Below are positions 25,036-34,195 of a stretch of DNA of 64,000 nt, piece after piece. Within the stretch, counting starts at the first letter, position 1. The number at the start of each line of letters is the position of its first letter. The translations under genes and the position numbers were made by a program. Under the pieces are notes generated by a model. The model was not told the origin of the DNA and ran no database searches. It saw nothing but the letters and a program-made list of their open reading frames with translations. Source of the DNA: Thermopolyspora flexuosa (GTDB lineage Bacteria; Actinomycetota; Actinomycetes; Streptosporangiales; Streptosporangiaceae); assembly GCF_006716785.1 (NCBI RefSeq), contig NZ_VFPQ01000001.1, positions 496,001 to 560,000 of the forward strand, given 5' to 3'.

Positions 25036-26669
25036 TCAGCCGTCGGCGCTGCGGCCCTCGATCTCCTCGAGGGCGATCGGGCCGCGCGTGCCGCGCAGGG
25101 CGAAGCCGTGGCGCCACTCGGTGTGGTTCTGGAGGGCGGTCGGCGGCTCGATCCGGACCTCGGTGAGCTTGCGCCACTCCTCGCCGATCTGCGCGTACGC
25201 GATCGCCATGTCACCGGACACCGCGAGGGCGAGCCTGTCGCCGGGGTTGAGCCGCTGCGGGGCCTTGTTGGGCTTGTGCCGGGGCACGCCCCCGATGATC
25301 ACGTCGATGCCGACCTCCTTGCGGGTGTTGTTGTACCAGGCACCGACGTAGTTGGTCGCGTCCTTGATCCGGCCGGCGAACACGCTGTCCTCGGACGCCC
25401 GGTGTTGGCGAACGGGCCCAGGGTGATGATGGTGACCGTGCTGCCGGAGGACGGGGTGCCGCTCAGCGCGAACCAGCCGTAGAACCCCTGGCCGTCGGCG
25501 ATGATGCGGCCGCCCCCGAAGCCGGGCGTCGGCGGCGCCTCGAAGGACGCGATCTGCGGGTTCCTGGGCCGGATGGTCTCGTACCCGCCGCGCGAGGGGT
25601 CGTCGAACGTCTCGATCGTGTCCCGCTTGGGGTACGCGTTGAGGTCGAGCGCCGGGCGCGGCCCGGCCGAGGCGGCGACCTGGGGACCGTTGCCGGCGCG
25701 GCCGTCGGCGCCGGTGCCGTCGGGGAGCAGGAAGGGCAGGAGGATCGCGCCCGCGACGAGGGCGACCCCGGTCGCCACGGTTCCGGCGAGGACCAGCGGA
25801 CGGCGTGAGGGGCGCGTCTCCTGGTCGCGGAGGGACCGGGTCATGGCGGGCCCCACCGCCGGGGCGGGCGGCACCCGGTGGTCGGGCCACGGGCCCTGGG
25901 CGGTGGTCAGCCTGCGCAGCAGGTCCTCGGCGGTCGGCCGGTCGCCGGGGTGCTTGGCGAGGCAGGTGGCCACCAGCGAGCGGAGCGGCTCGGGCACCCC
26001 GGCCAGGTCGGGGTCCTTGTTGAGGATCGCGTTGAGGATCGACGGGATCGTGTCGCCGTTGAACGGCAGCCGCCCGGTCGCCGCGAACACCATCGTGACG
26101 CCCCAGGAGAAGATGTCCGAGGCGGGCGTGACCGGCTCCCCGGCGAGCAGCTCGGGGGACATGAACGCGGGCGTGCCGGTCACCTGGGTGGAGGTGGTCA
26201 TCGCGTCGAGGGCCCGGGCGATGCCGAAGTCGATCAGCACGGGGCCCTCGGGGCCGAGGATCACGTTCGCCGGTTTGACGTCGCGGTGCACGATCCCGGC
26301 GCGGTGGATCGAGGCGAGCGCGGTGAGCGTGCTGATCGCCAGCCGCTGCAGCCCGCCCCCGGTGCGCGGGCCGTCCTCCCGCACCATGGTGAGCAGCGAC
26401 GGCCCGGGCACGTACTCGCTCACGATGTACGGCTGGTCGCCGAGCATGCCGGTGCCGATCACCCGCGCGGTGCAGAACGGCGCCACGCTGGCCGCGACCT
26501 GCGCCTCGCGCAGGAACCGGCGCCGGGCGTCAGGGTCGGCGACGGCCGAAGGGTGGAGTACCTTGATCGCCACGCGGCCGTAGGTGGGGGACTCGGCGAG
26601 GTAGACAGCCCCCTGCCCGCCGGCACCGAGCTGTCGTACGACCCTGAACTCCCCGATCTGTTCCGGCAT
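25036..26669 (-). pseudogene. Receptor-type Ser/Thr protein kinase with a frameshift in the sensor domain
   Basis: From ATG 26669 the frame encodes a complete PknB-type kinase: GAGGQGAVYLA, VAIKVL (catalytic Lys), HRDVKPANVI, DFGIA, GTPAFMSPE, then a linker and one membrane helix (about 285-305). The external domain reads normally to PFANTG and then shifts into the -1 frame near 25398-25402. The other frame continues it as ASEDSVFAGRIKDATNYVGAW to the stop at 25036. One lost G in a G-run explains the shift. The cytoplasmic kinase and membrane helix would still be made, with a wrong tail ending at 25299. A sequencing error is possible. It lies between the two DUF6461 loci. Confidence 0.8.
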
Positions 26670-26864
26670 ATTCCCGCCGGTAATCCGGGACCACGTCACC
26701 CAGCCCCCCAAATCACTCCATGGCGACCGAATGCCGCCCTCAGCCTATCGCGGTAGCAGGATAAGGAGCTCGGCCGGTAACGCGATTGCCGGACATGAAA
26801 ATTCCACAACCGCATACCTGCGGTGGTGAGGACGGATTGCGCCTGAGGCGGGTATTCCGAACCG

Positions 26865-27470
26865 GTGGAAACAGGGATTGCGGAGCGGGTGTGTCCCACC
26901 TGGTGCCGAATCCGTGACGTGGCGCAGATGGCCCGCAGGCCCCAGCGGATCCGGCGACGAGGAGATGGGCGGCCCCGGCTCTCGGGCGTCCCAGCCCTGG
27001 TAGCGGCCGGATTCCCGCACCTCGCGTCGCCGGGTGCGTGGACTGCGGCGGTGGAGCCCCGGCTGGGCCAGAGGATTCGACCGGCGATTCCGGAGGCTTT
27101 CCCGAGAAGGGGGCGCCGTCACCGCCTTCTGGAATATTGATCTGGGCGGCTGGCGATTTCCGCCGAGAACGGCCGCATCGTCACCTCGTTCAACCCGGCG
27201 GGGAGCACCGAGCGGCGGTCGGGCAACGATCCGCCGGCCTTGGACGAGGTTCTGGCCCGGCTTGATTCACCGATGACCTGCCGCCCGGACCCGCAAAGAA
27301 CTGCGATTTTCATCGGACGAGGCGAGCAGCGGGCGCGCCCTGACGGCCGGCCTGTCCCGCCCTCCGCTGTCGGCCTTCACGATCACCGGCCCGATCGTCC
27401 CCGCCGAGTACCTGCATCCGCGGGCGGCCTTCCTGGACGAGCCGGAGTTCGCGCGTCTGCCGGCGCACCC
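26865..27470 (+). pseudogene. Degenerate second DUF6461 gene copy
   Basis: Homology to the gene at 23771 is visible in pieces in different frames: METGIAERVCPTWCRIRDV (26865 on), then an AFWNIDLGGW block (about 27122), AENGRIVTSFNPAGS followed by PPALDEVLARLDS (27170-27270), and ITGPIVPAEYLHPRAAFLDEPEFARL (about 27380-27460). The N-terminus before METG is missing and several frameshifts separate the blocks, so it cannot encode a working protein. It is a remnant of a tandem paralogue on the far side of the kinase gene. Confidence 0.75.
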
Positions 27471-27552
27471 GCCCGGCCGGCGGCGCCGGCACCCACCGGG
27501 GCGGCCGGGCGGGCGTCCGGTGGGTGCCCGGCGGAATCGAAGGCCGTGCCGC

Positions 27553-28758
27553 CTAGAAGATCGTGCCGGCGAACGGCAGGGCGTCCGTGGCGAACAGCTC
27601 GTCGGCCACCGCCACGGCCTCGGCGCGGTGCACGGTCACCCGTCCCGCCCGCACGTGCTGCCACCAGCGCGACCCGCCCAGGTACAGGGCGGCGAGGGTG
27701 GCCACGTCCACCGACAGGTCGGGCGGCGCCGTGGTGCGGGCCGCGCCCTCGGCGCTGATCAGATAGGCGCCGGTGTTCTGCGGCAGCAGCTCGTCGGCGA
27801 CCTCCACGACGACCGAGCCCGCGCCCCGGTAGCGACGCCGGGCCAGCGCGGTGGGCACGTCGACGAGCCGCAGCCACGTCTCGTCCCGGACGGCGACCGT
27901 CCGGACCGCCCGCTCGTCGGTGAGCAGCAGCGGCAGCGGATCGTCCGGCGCGGTGGCCGGCAGCACGATCCGGTCGACGAGGTCCAGGTCGAGCAGGTAC
28001 CGCACCAGCCCGGCGTACGCCTCCGGCGATCCGGCGACGAGGTCGTCGACCACGATCGTGCGCTCCGGAGTGGTGAACCACTCCGCCGTGCCGATCGGGT
28101 GGTAGCGCAGGTACCCGTCCTCGGCCCCGTCGTCCCCGTGCACGACCGCGTACCAGGGGCCGGGGTCCGCGGCCTGGCGCACCTCCAGCTGCCGCCACCA
28201 GACCGCGGGCCGCCCGATCGCCCCGGTCCACGTCGCCGCCGACTCGTAGATCTGGGCGAACAGCTTCCACGAGGCGGGGTCGGCGAGCCGTACCCGGCCG
28301 CCGCGCGGCGCGGTCGGGCGCAGCCGGGCCCGCCGCCGGTACACCTCCCGGCGGGCGGACGAGCCCGCGACGCCGTACCCGAACCGCTCGTAGATGCCCC
28401 CTTCCGAGGCCCGCAGGGTGGCGACGGCCTCGCCCTTCGCCGCGATCTCGGCGAGCTGGCGGCGCATGAGCGCGGTCGCCACGCCCCGGCGGGTGTGCGT
28501 GGGCAGCACGCCGACGTGCGTGACCGCGGCGTGCGGCAGCCGCTCCCCGCCCGGCACCACGAGCGTGCTCGCGTACGAGTCGGCGGTGCCGACCAGCTCG
28601 CCGCCGTCGAAGACGCCGAGGGTACGGCCGGGCTCGAAGAACGGGATGGGGTCCGTGCCGGGCGGCAGCGGCGGCAGGCCGACCATTGCGGTGCGGAACG
28701 TCACGAACGCGGCGAGCAGCTCGTCGTCCCTGCTCAGCACGCGTACCTCGAAACTCAA
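27553..28758 (-). CDS. Eis-type GNAT N-acetyltransferase
   Basis: The 401-residue protein has the tripartite Eis layout: an N-terminal GNAT domain with the acetyl-CoA pyrophosphate loop (VGVLPTHTRRGVATAL, about 80-95), SEGGIYERFGYG, a second degenerate GNAT region, and a C-terminal sterol-carrier-like domain ending in Phe, whose carboxylate acts as general base in the family. Eis enzymes acetylate aminoglycosides or protein lysines. TTG 28758 has AAAGGA upstream. It follows the dppB-like gene by 31 bp and may be the last gene of that operon. WhiB7 control is known for mycobacterial eis, but I see no WhiB7 promoter here. Confidence 0.88.
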   Translation of the reverse strand: MSFEVRVLSRDDELLAAFVTFRTAMVGLPPLPPGTDPIPFFEPGRTLGVFDGGELVGTADSYASTLVVPGGERLPHAAVTHVGVLPTHTRRGVATALMRRQLAEIAAKGEAVATLRASEGGIYERFGYGVAGSSARREVYRRRARLRPTAPRGGRVRLADPASWKLFAQIYESAATWTGAIGRPAVWWRQLEVRQAADPGPWYAVVHGDDGAEDGYLRYHPIGTAEWFTTPERTIVVDDLVAGSPEAYAGLVRYLLDLDLVDRIVLPATAPDDPLPLLLTDERAVRTVAVRDETWLRLVDVPTALARRRYRGAGSVVVEVADELLPQNTGAYLISAEGAARTTAPPDLSVDVATLAALYLGGSRWWQHVRAGRVTVHRAEAVAVADELFATDALPFAGTIF

Positions 28759-28789
28759 CGGTGGTCCTTTCTCGAACGCACGGGACGGT

Positions 28790-29782
28790 TCAGCGGGAGG
28801 CGGCCGGGTCGCGCAGATACGTGATCACGTCCACGACGAACCCGGAGATCACGAAGAACGTCGCGGCGAGGATCGTGGTGCCGATCACGACGGGGAAGTC
28901 GCCGCTCAGCGCCGACTCGACGGCGAGCCGTCCGACCCCGTCGAGGCCGAAGATCTGCTCCGTCACGATCGCCCCTCCCATCAGCGCGGCGAGCTCGAGC
29001 CCGCCCAGCGTGATGATCGGGTTGAGCGCCGCGCGCAGGGCGTGATCGAAGTGGATGCGGCGCTCGCTCACCCCCTTGGCCCGCGCGGTACGGATGTAGT
29101 CCGAGCCGAGCACGTCGAGCATGTTCGCCCGCACCACGCGTTGGAACACCCCGATCTCGGCGATCGCGATCGTCAGCCAGGGCAGCGCGAGATGCCGTGC
29201 CCATTCAACCGGATCCTCGGTGAACGCCACATAGCCCCCGCTCGGGAACCAGCGGACGCCGTACGTGGAGAGCGTGAAGTAGAGGAAGTACGACAGCAGG
29301 ATCCCGGTGACGAAGGTCGGTACGGCGAGCCCGGCGGAGCAGAACGTGGAGATGACCCGGTCCGTCCAGGAGCCCGGCCGCCGCGCCGCGGCCACGCCGA
29401 GCAGGATCGACAGCGTCATCCAGATCACCAGCGCGCCGAGCGCCAGCGACAGCGTCACCGGGATCTTGGACAGGATCAGCTCGGTGACCGGCTGCTGCCG
29501 CCGGAACGAGTACCCGAGCGCGGGCGGCCAGTGGAACAGCCCCATCGGCGCGCCCTGGACGTCCGGCCCCCGGTACAGGTAGTGCCAGAGCTGCAGGTAC
29601 CACGGCTCGTCGAGGCGGAGCGCCCGGGTGATGCCGTCGAGGGTCTCCTGGGTGGCGTTCCGCGGCGCGAGCACCGCGGCCGGGTTGCGGTAGGCGATCC
29701 GGGTCAGCGCGAACGTGAGCACCAGTACGGCGAGCAGGGTGAGCAGCGCCCGGGCCGCGTGGGCGAACAGGTGTCGTGCCAT
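28790..29782 (-). CDS. Peptide/nickel-type ABC transporter permease (DppB-like), importer 1
   Basis: The 330-residue protein has six membrane helices and the DppB layout: an N-terminal helix with TFALTRI, a periplasmic loop (about 40-100), and the cytoplasmic EAA loop DYIRTARAKGVSERR near 235. With the adjacent DppC-like gene it forms the membrane channel of importer 1. ATG 29782 starts five bases after the DppC-like stop. Context with monooxygenase genes suggests an organosulfur compound as cargo instead of peptides; this is inference. Confidence 0.9.
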   Translation of the reverse strand: MARHLFAHAARALLTLLAVLVLTFALTRIAYRNPAAVLAPRNATQETLDGITRALRLDEPWYLQLWHYLYRGPDVQGAPMGLFHWPPALGYSFRRQQPVTELILSKIPVTLSLALGALVIWMTLSILLGVAAARRPGSWTDRVISTFCSAGLAVPTFVTGILLSYFLYFTLSTYGVRWFPSGGYVAFTEDPVEWARHLALPWLTIAIAEIGVFQRVVRANMLDVLGSDYIRTARAKGVSERRIHFDHALRAALNPIITLGGLELAALMGGAIVTEQIFGLDGVGRLAVESALSGDFPVVIGTTILAATFFVISGFVVDVITYLRDPAASR

Positions 29783-29787
29783 GGCGG

Positions 29788-30734
29788 CTACCTCTGGGGG
29801 TCGAGGACGTTGCGGATGCCGGCGCCGATCGCGTTGAACCCCAGCACGGTGACGAACATCGCGATCGCCGGGGCGAGCAGGAACCACGGCTGCACCTGGT
29901 AGAGCGAGGTGCGCTGCGCCTCGGCGATCATGTTGCCCCAGCTCGCCGTGGGCGCCTGCACGCCCACCCCGAGGAACGACAGGGTCGCCTCGGCGAGGAT
30001 GTTCGCCGGCAGCTGGACCGCCCAGTAGACCGCCACCACCGGGAGCACGTTGGGCAGGATCTCCCGGACGAGCAGCCTGCGGCGGCTCACCCCGATCGTC
30101 AGCGCCGCCTCCACGAACGGCCGGTTGCGGAGCACGACGACGAGCCCGCGGGTGAGCTGGGCGAAGTAGGTCCAGGCGAACAGCGAGATCACCAGGATGA
30201 CGAGCAGGACCGGGTCGATCACCGGCCGCCCGTCGGCCCCGCGGTTGAGCGCGACCAGGCTGAGCGCGTCACCACGAACGGGAAGGACAGCGCGATGTCC
30301 GTGCCGAAGGAGAGCACCCGGTCGGCGGCTCCCGGGAAGAACCCGGCGACCAGGCCCACCGCGGTCCCGGCGACGAGCGCGAGGGTGGTCGCCGGGATGC
30401 CGACGAGCAGGGAGATCCGCGCACCGTAGAGCGTGCGGACCAGCACGTCGCGGCCGTTGCCGTCCGCGCCCAGCAGGAACTCCGCGTTCGGCCCGACCGG
30501 CAGCCCCTCCGGGGTGAGCGCCTCGGCGCGGAACTGCTGGTCCGGGCCGTGCCCGGTCAGCGCCGCCGCGACCGGGGCGAGCAACGCGGCGAGCACGACG
30601 AGCCCGACGAGGACGAGGCCGAACCGGGTGGACCGCTCGGCGAGGATCGCGCGCAGCGCCGGGAACCGGCGGCCGTTCTCGGCGTCGTACGGCCCGGCCG
30701 GCCCGGCGGGCTCGAGGACCGGCGGGCTAGACAC
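29788..30734 (-). pseudogene. Peptide-type ABC permease (DppC-like) with a single-base frameshift, importer 1
   Basis: The first frame runs from GTG 30734 (cytoplasmic N-terminus, helix 1, LLGADGNGRDVLVRTLYGAR, DIALSFPFVV) and then ends in nonsense at 30219. The second frame resumes as LSLVALNRGADG and continues through an EAA loop (EAALTIGVSRRR), WGNMIAEAQ and a normal C-terminus to 29788. The break is at 30266-30275; restoring one G makes a standard DppC. Either importer 1 is dead or the base is a sequencing error, since all its partners are intact. The start overlaps the ATPase gene by eight bases. Confidence 0.85.
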
Positions 30735-32343
30735 GGGCCACCCGCCCCGGGATCGAGTCGAGCAGCTCGCGGGTGTAGGGGTGCTGCGGGTCGTGGAACA
30801 CCCGGCGGACCGGCCCCGCCTCCACCACCCGGCCCCGCCGCAGCACGACCACCCGCTCGCACAGCTCGGCCACGACCCCGAGATCGTGCGAGATGAACAG
30901 GAAGGACGTGCCGAGCTCGGCGCGCAGCCGCCGGATCAGGGCGACGATCTGGGCCTGGGTGGTGATGTCGAGCGCGGACAGCGGCTCGTCCGCCACGACC
31001 AGCGCGGGCCGCAGCGCGACCGCGCGGGCGATCGCGACGCGCTGCCGCTGCCCGCCGGAGAGCTGCGCGGGGAACCGGTGCAGCACCGCGGGCGGGAGCT
31101 CGACCCGGCGCACCAGCGCCTCGACCCGGTCGCGGATCTCCGCCGCGGTCAGGCCGGTGTTCACCACGTACGGCTCGGCGAGCGTGGCGGCCACGGTTCG
31201 CCGCGGGTTGAGGCTGCCGTACGGGTCCTGGAACACCACCTGGATCGCGGTGCGCAGGTCGCGGCGGAGCCGCAGCGGCCCCCGGCCGGGCGCGTTGTAC
31301 ACCTCGTCGCGCAGCGCCACCGTGCCCGCGGTGGGCCGGAGCAGGCCCGCCACGATCCGGCCGAGCGTGGACTTGCCCGACCCCGACTCGCCGACCAGCC
31401 CGACGATCTCGCCCTCGCGCACCTCGAGCGAGACGCCGGTGAGCGCGGTGACCGGGTCCTTGCGGCCCCGCCTGCGGTAGGCCATGTGCAGGCCGGTGGC
31501 CGCGAGCAGCGGGCGGGCCTCCCGGGGCGCGGCCGCGGGCGGCTCCGCCACGTCCGCGAGCGCGGCCCCGCGCCGGGCCGCCCCGAGCAGCTCCCGGGTG
31601 TAGGGGTGGCCCGGGGCGGTGGTGATCTCCGCGATGGGCGCGATCTCGACGATCTCGCCGCCGCGCATCACGGCCACGTCGTCGGCGATCTCGGAGACCA
31701 CGGCGAGGTCGTGGCTGACCAGGATCAGCGCGGTGCCGTACCGCTCCTGCAGCCGTCGCAGCAGCCGCAGGATCGCGGCCTGCACGGTCACGTCGAGCGC
31801 GGTGGTCGGCTCGTCCGCGATGATCAGCTCGGGCCGGAGCGCGATCGCCATCGCGATCATCGCCCGCTGGCGCATGCCGCCGGAGAACCGGTGCGGATGG
31901 TCGTCGATCCGCCGCTCGGGGTCGTCGATGCCCACCTCGGCGAGCAGGTCGATCACCCGGCGGCGCAGCGCGGCCCGCCCGATGCGCTCGTGCGCCGTGA
32001 TCGCCTCGCCGATCTGCGCGCCGATGGTCTTGAGCGGGTGCAGGTTGCTCAGCGGGTCCTGGAACACGAACCCGATGTGCCGGCCTCGGACGGCGCGCAG
32101 CCGGGCCCGGGGGAGGCGCAGCAGGTCGGCCTCCCGGAACCGGGCGCTCCCGCGCACCTCGGCGGTCTCCGGCAGCAGCCCGGTGGCGGCGAGCAGCGAG
32201 ACGCTCTTGCCCGAGCCGGACTCGCCGACGATCGCCAGCGTACGGCCCGGCTCCACGGCGAACGACACGCCGCGGACGGCTGCCGTGACCCGTCCGCGGC
32301 GCCGGAACGTGACGCTCAGGTCCTCCACGGAGAACAGTGCCAT
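30727..32343 (-). CDS. Fused two-domain ABC transporter ATPase (DppD-DppF-like), importer 1
   Basis: This 538-residue protein joins two nucleotide-binding domains. Each has a Walker A (GESGSGKS near 40 and 325), Q-loop (FQDP), signature (FSGGMRQR, LSGGQRQR), Walker B with DEP, and switch His. Each ends with the HPYTRELL element of oligopeptide-type ATPases. It energises importer 1 on the inner face of the membrane. ATG 32343 follows the substrate-binding protein gene by 16 bp. Confidence 0.93.
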   Translation of the reverse strand: MALFSVEDLSVTFRRRGRVTAAVRGVSFAVEPGRTLAIVGESGSGKSVSLLAATGLLPETAEVRGSARFREADLLRLPRARLRAVRGRHIGFVFQDPLSNLHPLKTIGAQIGEAITAHERIGRAALRRRVIDLLAEVGIDDPERRIDDHPHRFSGGMRQRAMIAMAIALRPELIIADEPTTALDVTVQAAILRLLRRLQERYGTALILVSHDLAVVSEIADDVAVMRGGEIVEIAPIAEITTAPGHPYTRELLGAARRGAALADVAEPPAAAPREARPLLAATGLHMAYRRRGRKDPVTALTGVSLEVREGEIVGLVGESGSGKSTLGRIVAGLLRPTAGTVALRDEVYNAPGRGPLRLRRDLRTAIQVVFQDPYGSLNPRRTVAATLAEPYVVNTGLTAAEIRDRVEALVRRVELPPAVLHRFPAQLSGGQRQRVAIARAVALRPALVVADEPLSALDITTQAQIVALIRRLRAELGTSFLFISHDLGVVAELCERVVVLRRGRVVEAGPVRRVFHDPQHPYTRELLDSIPGRVARV

Positions 32344-32359
32344 GGCGCGTCGCCCCCGC

Positions 32360-34168
32360 TCAGTTCGCCGGGCTGACGGCGATGTTGGTGATGTCGGCGT
32401 GGGTGGCGAGCGACGACCAGGTCCAGTTGCGCACCCGCTCCGAGGTGATCACGACCTTGCGCTTCTCGAACAGCGGGATCCACGGCAGGTCGGTGGAGAC
32501 CAGCCGGTCGGCCTCGGCCCAGATCGGCCCGGGGTCGTCGTAGGCGAACGCCTTCCTCGCCAGCCGGTTGAGCTCGGGGTTGTGGTAGCAGATCGCGTGC
32601 ACGTTGCCGGTGCCGCAGGGCGCGGCGTCCGAGTTGAGCCAGCCGCCGAGCAGCATCCGGGTGCTCGGCCCCTGCCAGTCGGGCGCGAACGACCCGCTCA
32701 GCGACACGTCCCAGCGGCTCTTGGGGTCCTGCACGTACGGGTGGTACTGGGCGTAGGGCACCGGGATGAGGTTGAGCTCGATCCCGGCCCGCGCCAGGTC
32801 GTTCTTGAGCGTGACCGCGATCGTCTCGAACTGGGCGTTGACCCGGTAGACCGCGTCGAGTTTCAGCCCGTCCGGGTACCCGGCCTCGGCGAGCAGCCGC
32901 CGGGCCTTCTCCGGGTCGCCGGTGTGCCCCGGGGTGGCGTACGGGTCGAACGGCTCGTGGCCGAGGATCGTCGAGGTGATGATCTGGCCGAGCGGCTTCG
33001 CCGCGATCGGGCCGCCCTGCGCCTGCACCAGGTTCGCCTTGTTCACCGCGTACGCCAGGGCCTGCCGTACCTTCGGCTTGCGCAGGGCCTGGGCGCCCGG
33101 CGAGGTGGCCTCGGGCCGCGCGTTGAACGTGATGAAGTTCGCCGCCCCGCTGTCGGAGGCGTGCAGGTACGGGCTCCCGCTCGCCTGGTACTGCCGGATC
33201 GTGGCGAGCGGCGGCACGTCGAGGTAGAGCGACAGGTCGGCGTCGCCGGACCGGATCCGCTGCACCACGGCGTCCTCGCTGTTCGTGGTGAAGTCGACCA
33301 CGATCTCGTCGACGTACGCCTTGCGCGCCGGGTCCTTGGTGTGGTCGTACCCCTCGACCTTCTTCAGCACGAGGCTGCGCCCCGGCTCGTAGGAGTCGAT
33401 CCGGTACGGCCCGCTGGAGGGGTAGTTCTTGCGGAACTCCAGCGAGTCGCCGATGTAGCGGGAGACGAACTCCTCCGGCAGCGGGGAGACGAAGTTCATC
33501 GACAGGATGTGCAGGAAGTCGTAGTGCTTCGTGTCCGAGCGGAGCACGAGCGTCTTGTCGTCGGGCGCGGAGACGCCGGGGATGTCGTGGGTGTCGATGA
33601 ACCGCTTCGACCGCGCCGGGTCGCCCGGCGGCACCTTGGCGAACTCCTCGCAGTACTCGGTGAACCCGGAGAAGGCGAGCTTGAAGTAGTTGATCGCGGC
33701 GACCTGCTTGTTCGGGTCGCAGAACCGCTTGATCGCGTAGACGAAATCGCCCGCGACGATCTCGCGGTCGGTCGCGCCCGAGTACCGGATGCCGTCGCGC
33801 AGGCGGAAGGTGTAGGTCCTGCCGTCGTCGCTCACCTCCCAGGACTCGGCGAGGTCGGGCACGAGCTCGGTGTCGTCCCTGATCTCGGTGGCGCTGCCCC
33901 GGTAGGTGACGAGCTGCCGGGTGAGGGCGCGCAGGATCAGCCAGGAGTCGGTGCTGTACCCGGTGAGCGGGTCGAGCGCGTCGATGTCGGACTGCAGGGA
34001 CGCGATGCGCAGGGTGCCGCCGGGCGCGGGGGCCTCGCCGCCGCCCGCGCCCGGACCGGCCGCGGGGGTGACCGGGCCGGCGCAGGCGGCGAGCAGGGCG
34101 GCGGCCGCGGTGAGCAGGGCCGCCGGCCGGCCGCGGCGCCGGGGGTTCCGGTAGGGGTTCTGGGTCAC
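32360..34168 (-). CDS. Family 5 extracellular solute-binding lipoprotein, importer 1
   Basis: The 602-residue protein has a basic start, a hydrophobic stretch and a lipobox LLAAC near residue 29, so it is a lipoprotein. The mature part is a family 5 (SBP_bac_5) binder with LVPDLAESWEVSDDGRTYTFRLRDG and SGPYRIDSY. Peptide, nickel or other small compounds are typical ligands. GTG 34168 is used. The SsuD-like gene starts upstream with a 27-bp gap. Confidence 0.92.
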   Translation of the reverse strand: MTQNPYRNPRRRGRPAALLTAAAALLAACAGPVTPAAGPGAGGGEAPAPGGTLRIASLQSDIDALDPLTGYSTDSWLILRALTRQLVTYRGSATEIRDDTELVPDLAESWEVSDDGRTYTFRLRDGIRYSGATDREIVAGDFVYAIKRFCDPNKQVAAINYFKLAFSGFTEYCEEFAKVPPGDPARSKRFIDTHDIPGVSAPDDKTLVLRSDTKHYDFLHILSMNFVSPLPEEFVSRYIGDSLEFRKNYPSSGPYRIDSYEPGRSLVLKKVEGYDHTKDPARKAYVDEIVVDFTTNSEDAVVQRIRSGDADLSLYLDVPPLATIRQYQASGSPYLHASDSGAANFITFNARPEATSPGAQALRKPKVRQALAYAVNKANLVQAQGGPIAAKPLGQIITSTILGHEPFDPYATPGHTGDPEKARRLLAEAGYPDGLKLDAVYRVNAQFETIAVTLKNDLARAGIELNLIPVPYAQYHPYVQDPKSRWDVSLSGSFAPDWQGPSTRMLLGGWLNSDAAPCGTGNVHAICYHNPELNRLARKAFAYDDPGPIWAEADRLVSTDLPWIPLFEKRKVVITSERVRNWTWSSLATHADITNIAVSPAN

Positions 34169-34195
34169 GGTGGGGCTCTTCCGGGGTCCGTCGGG

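Noticed and set aside
23771-27470. Mobile element as cause of the decayed locus
   Set aside because: No transposase, terminal inverted repeats or target-site duplications were found; the lesions are a tandem duplication and small frameshifts. The tRNA-fMet nearby shows no 3'-end copy downstream that would mark an integration site.
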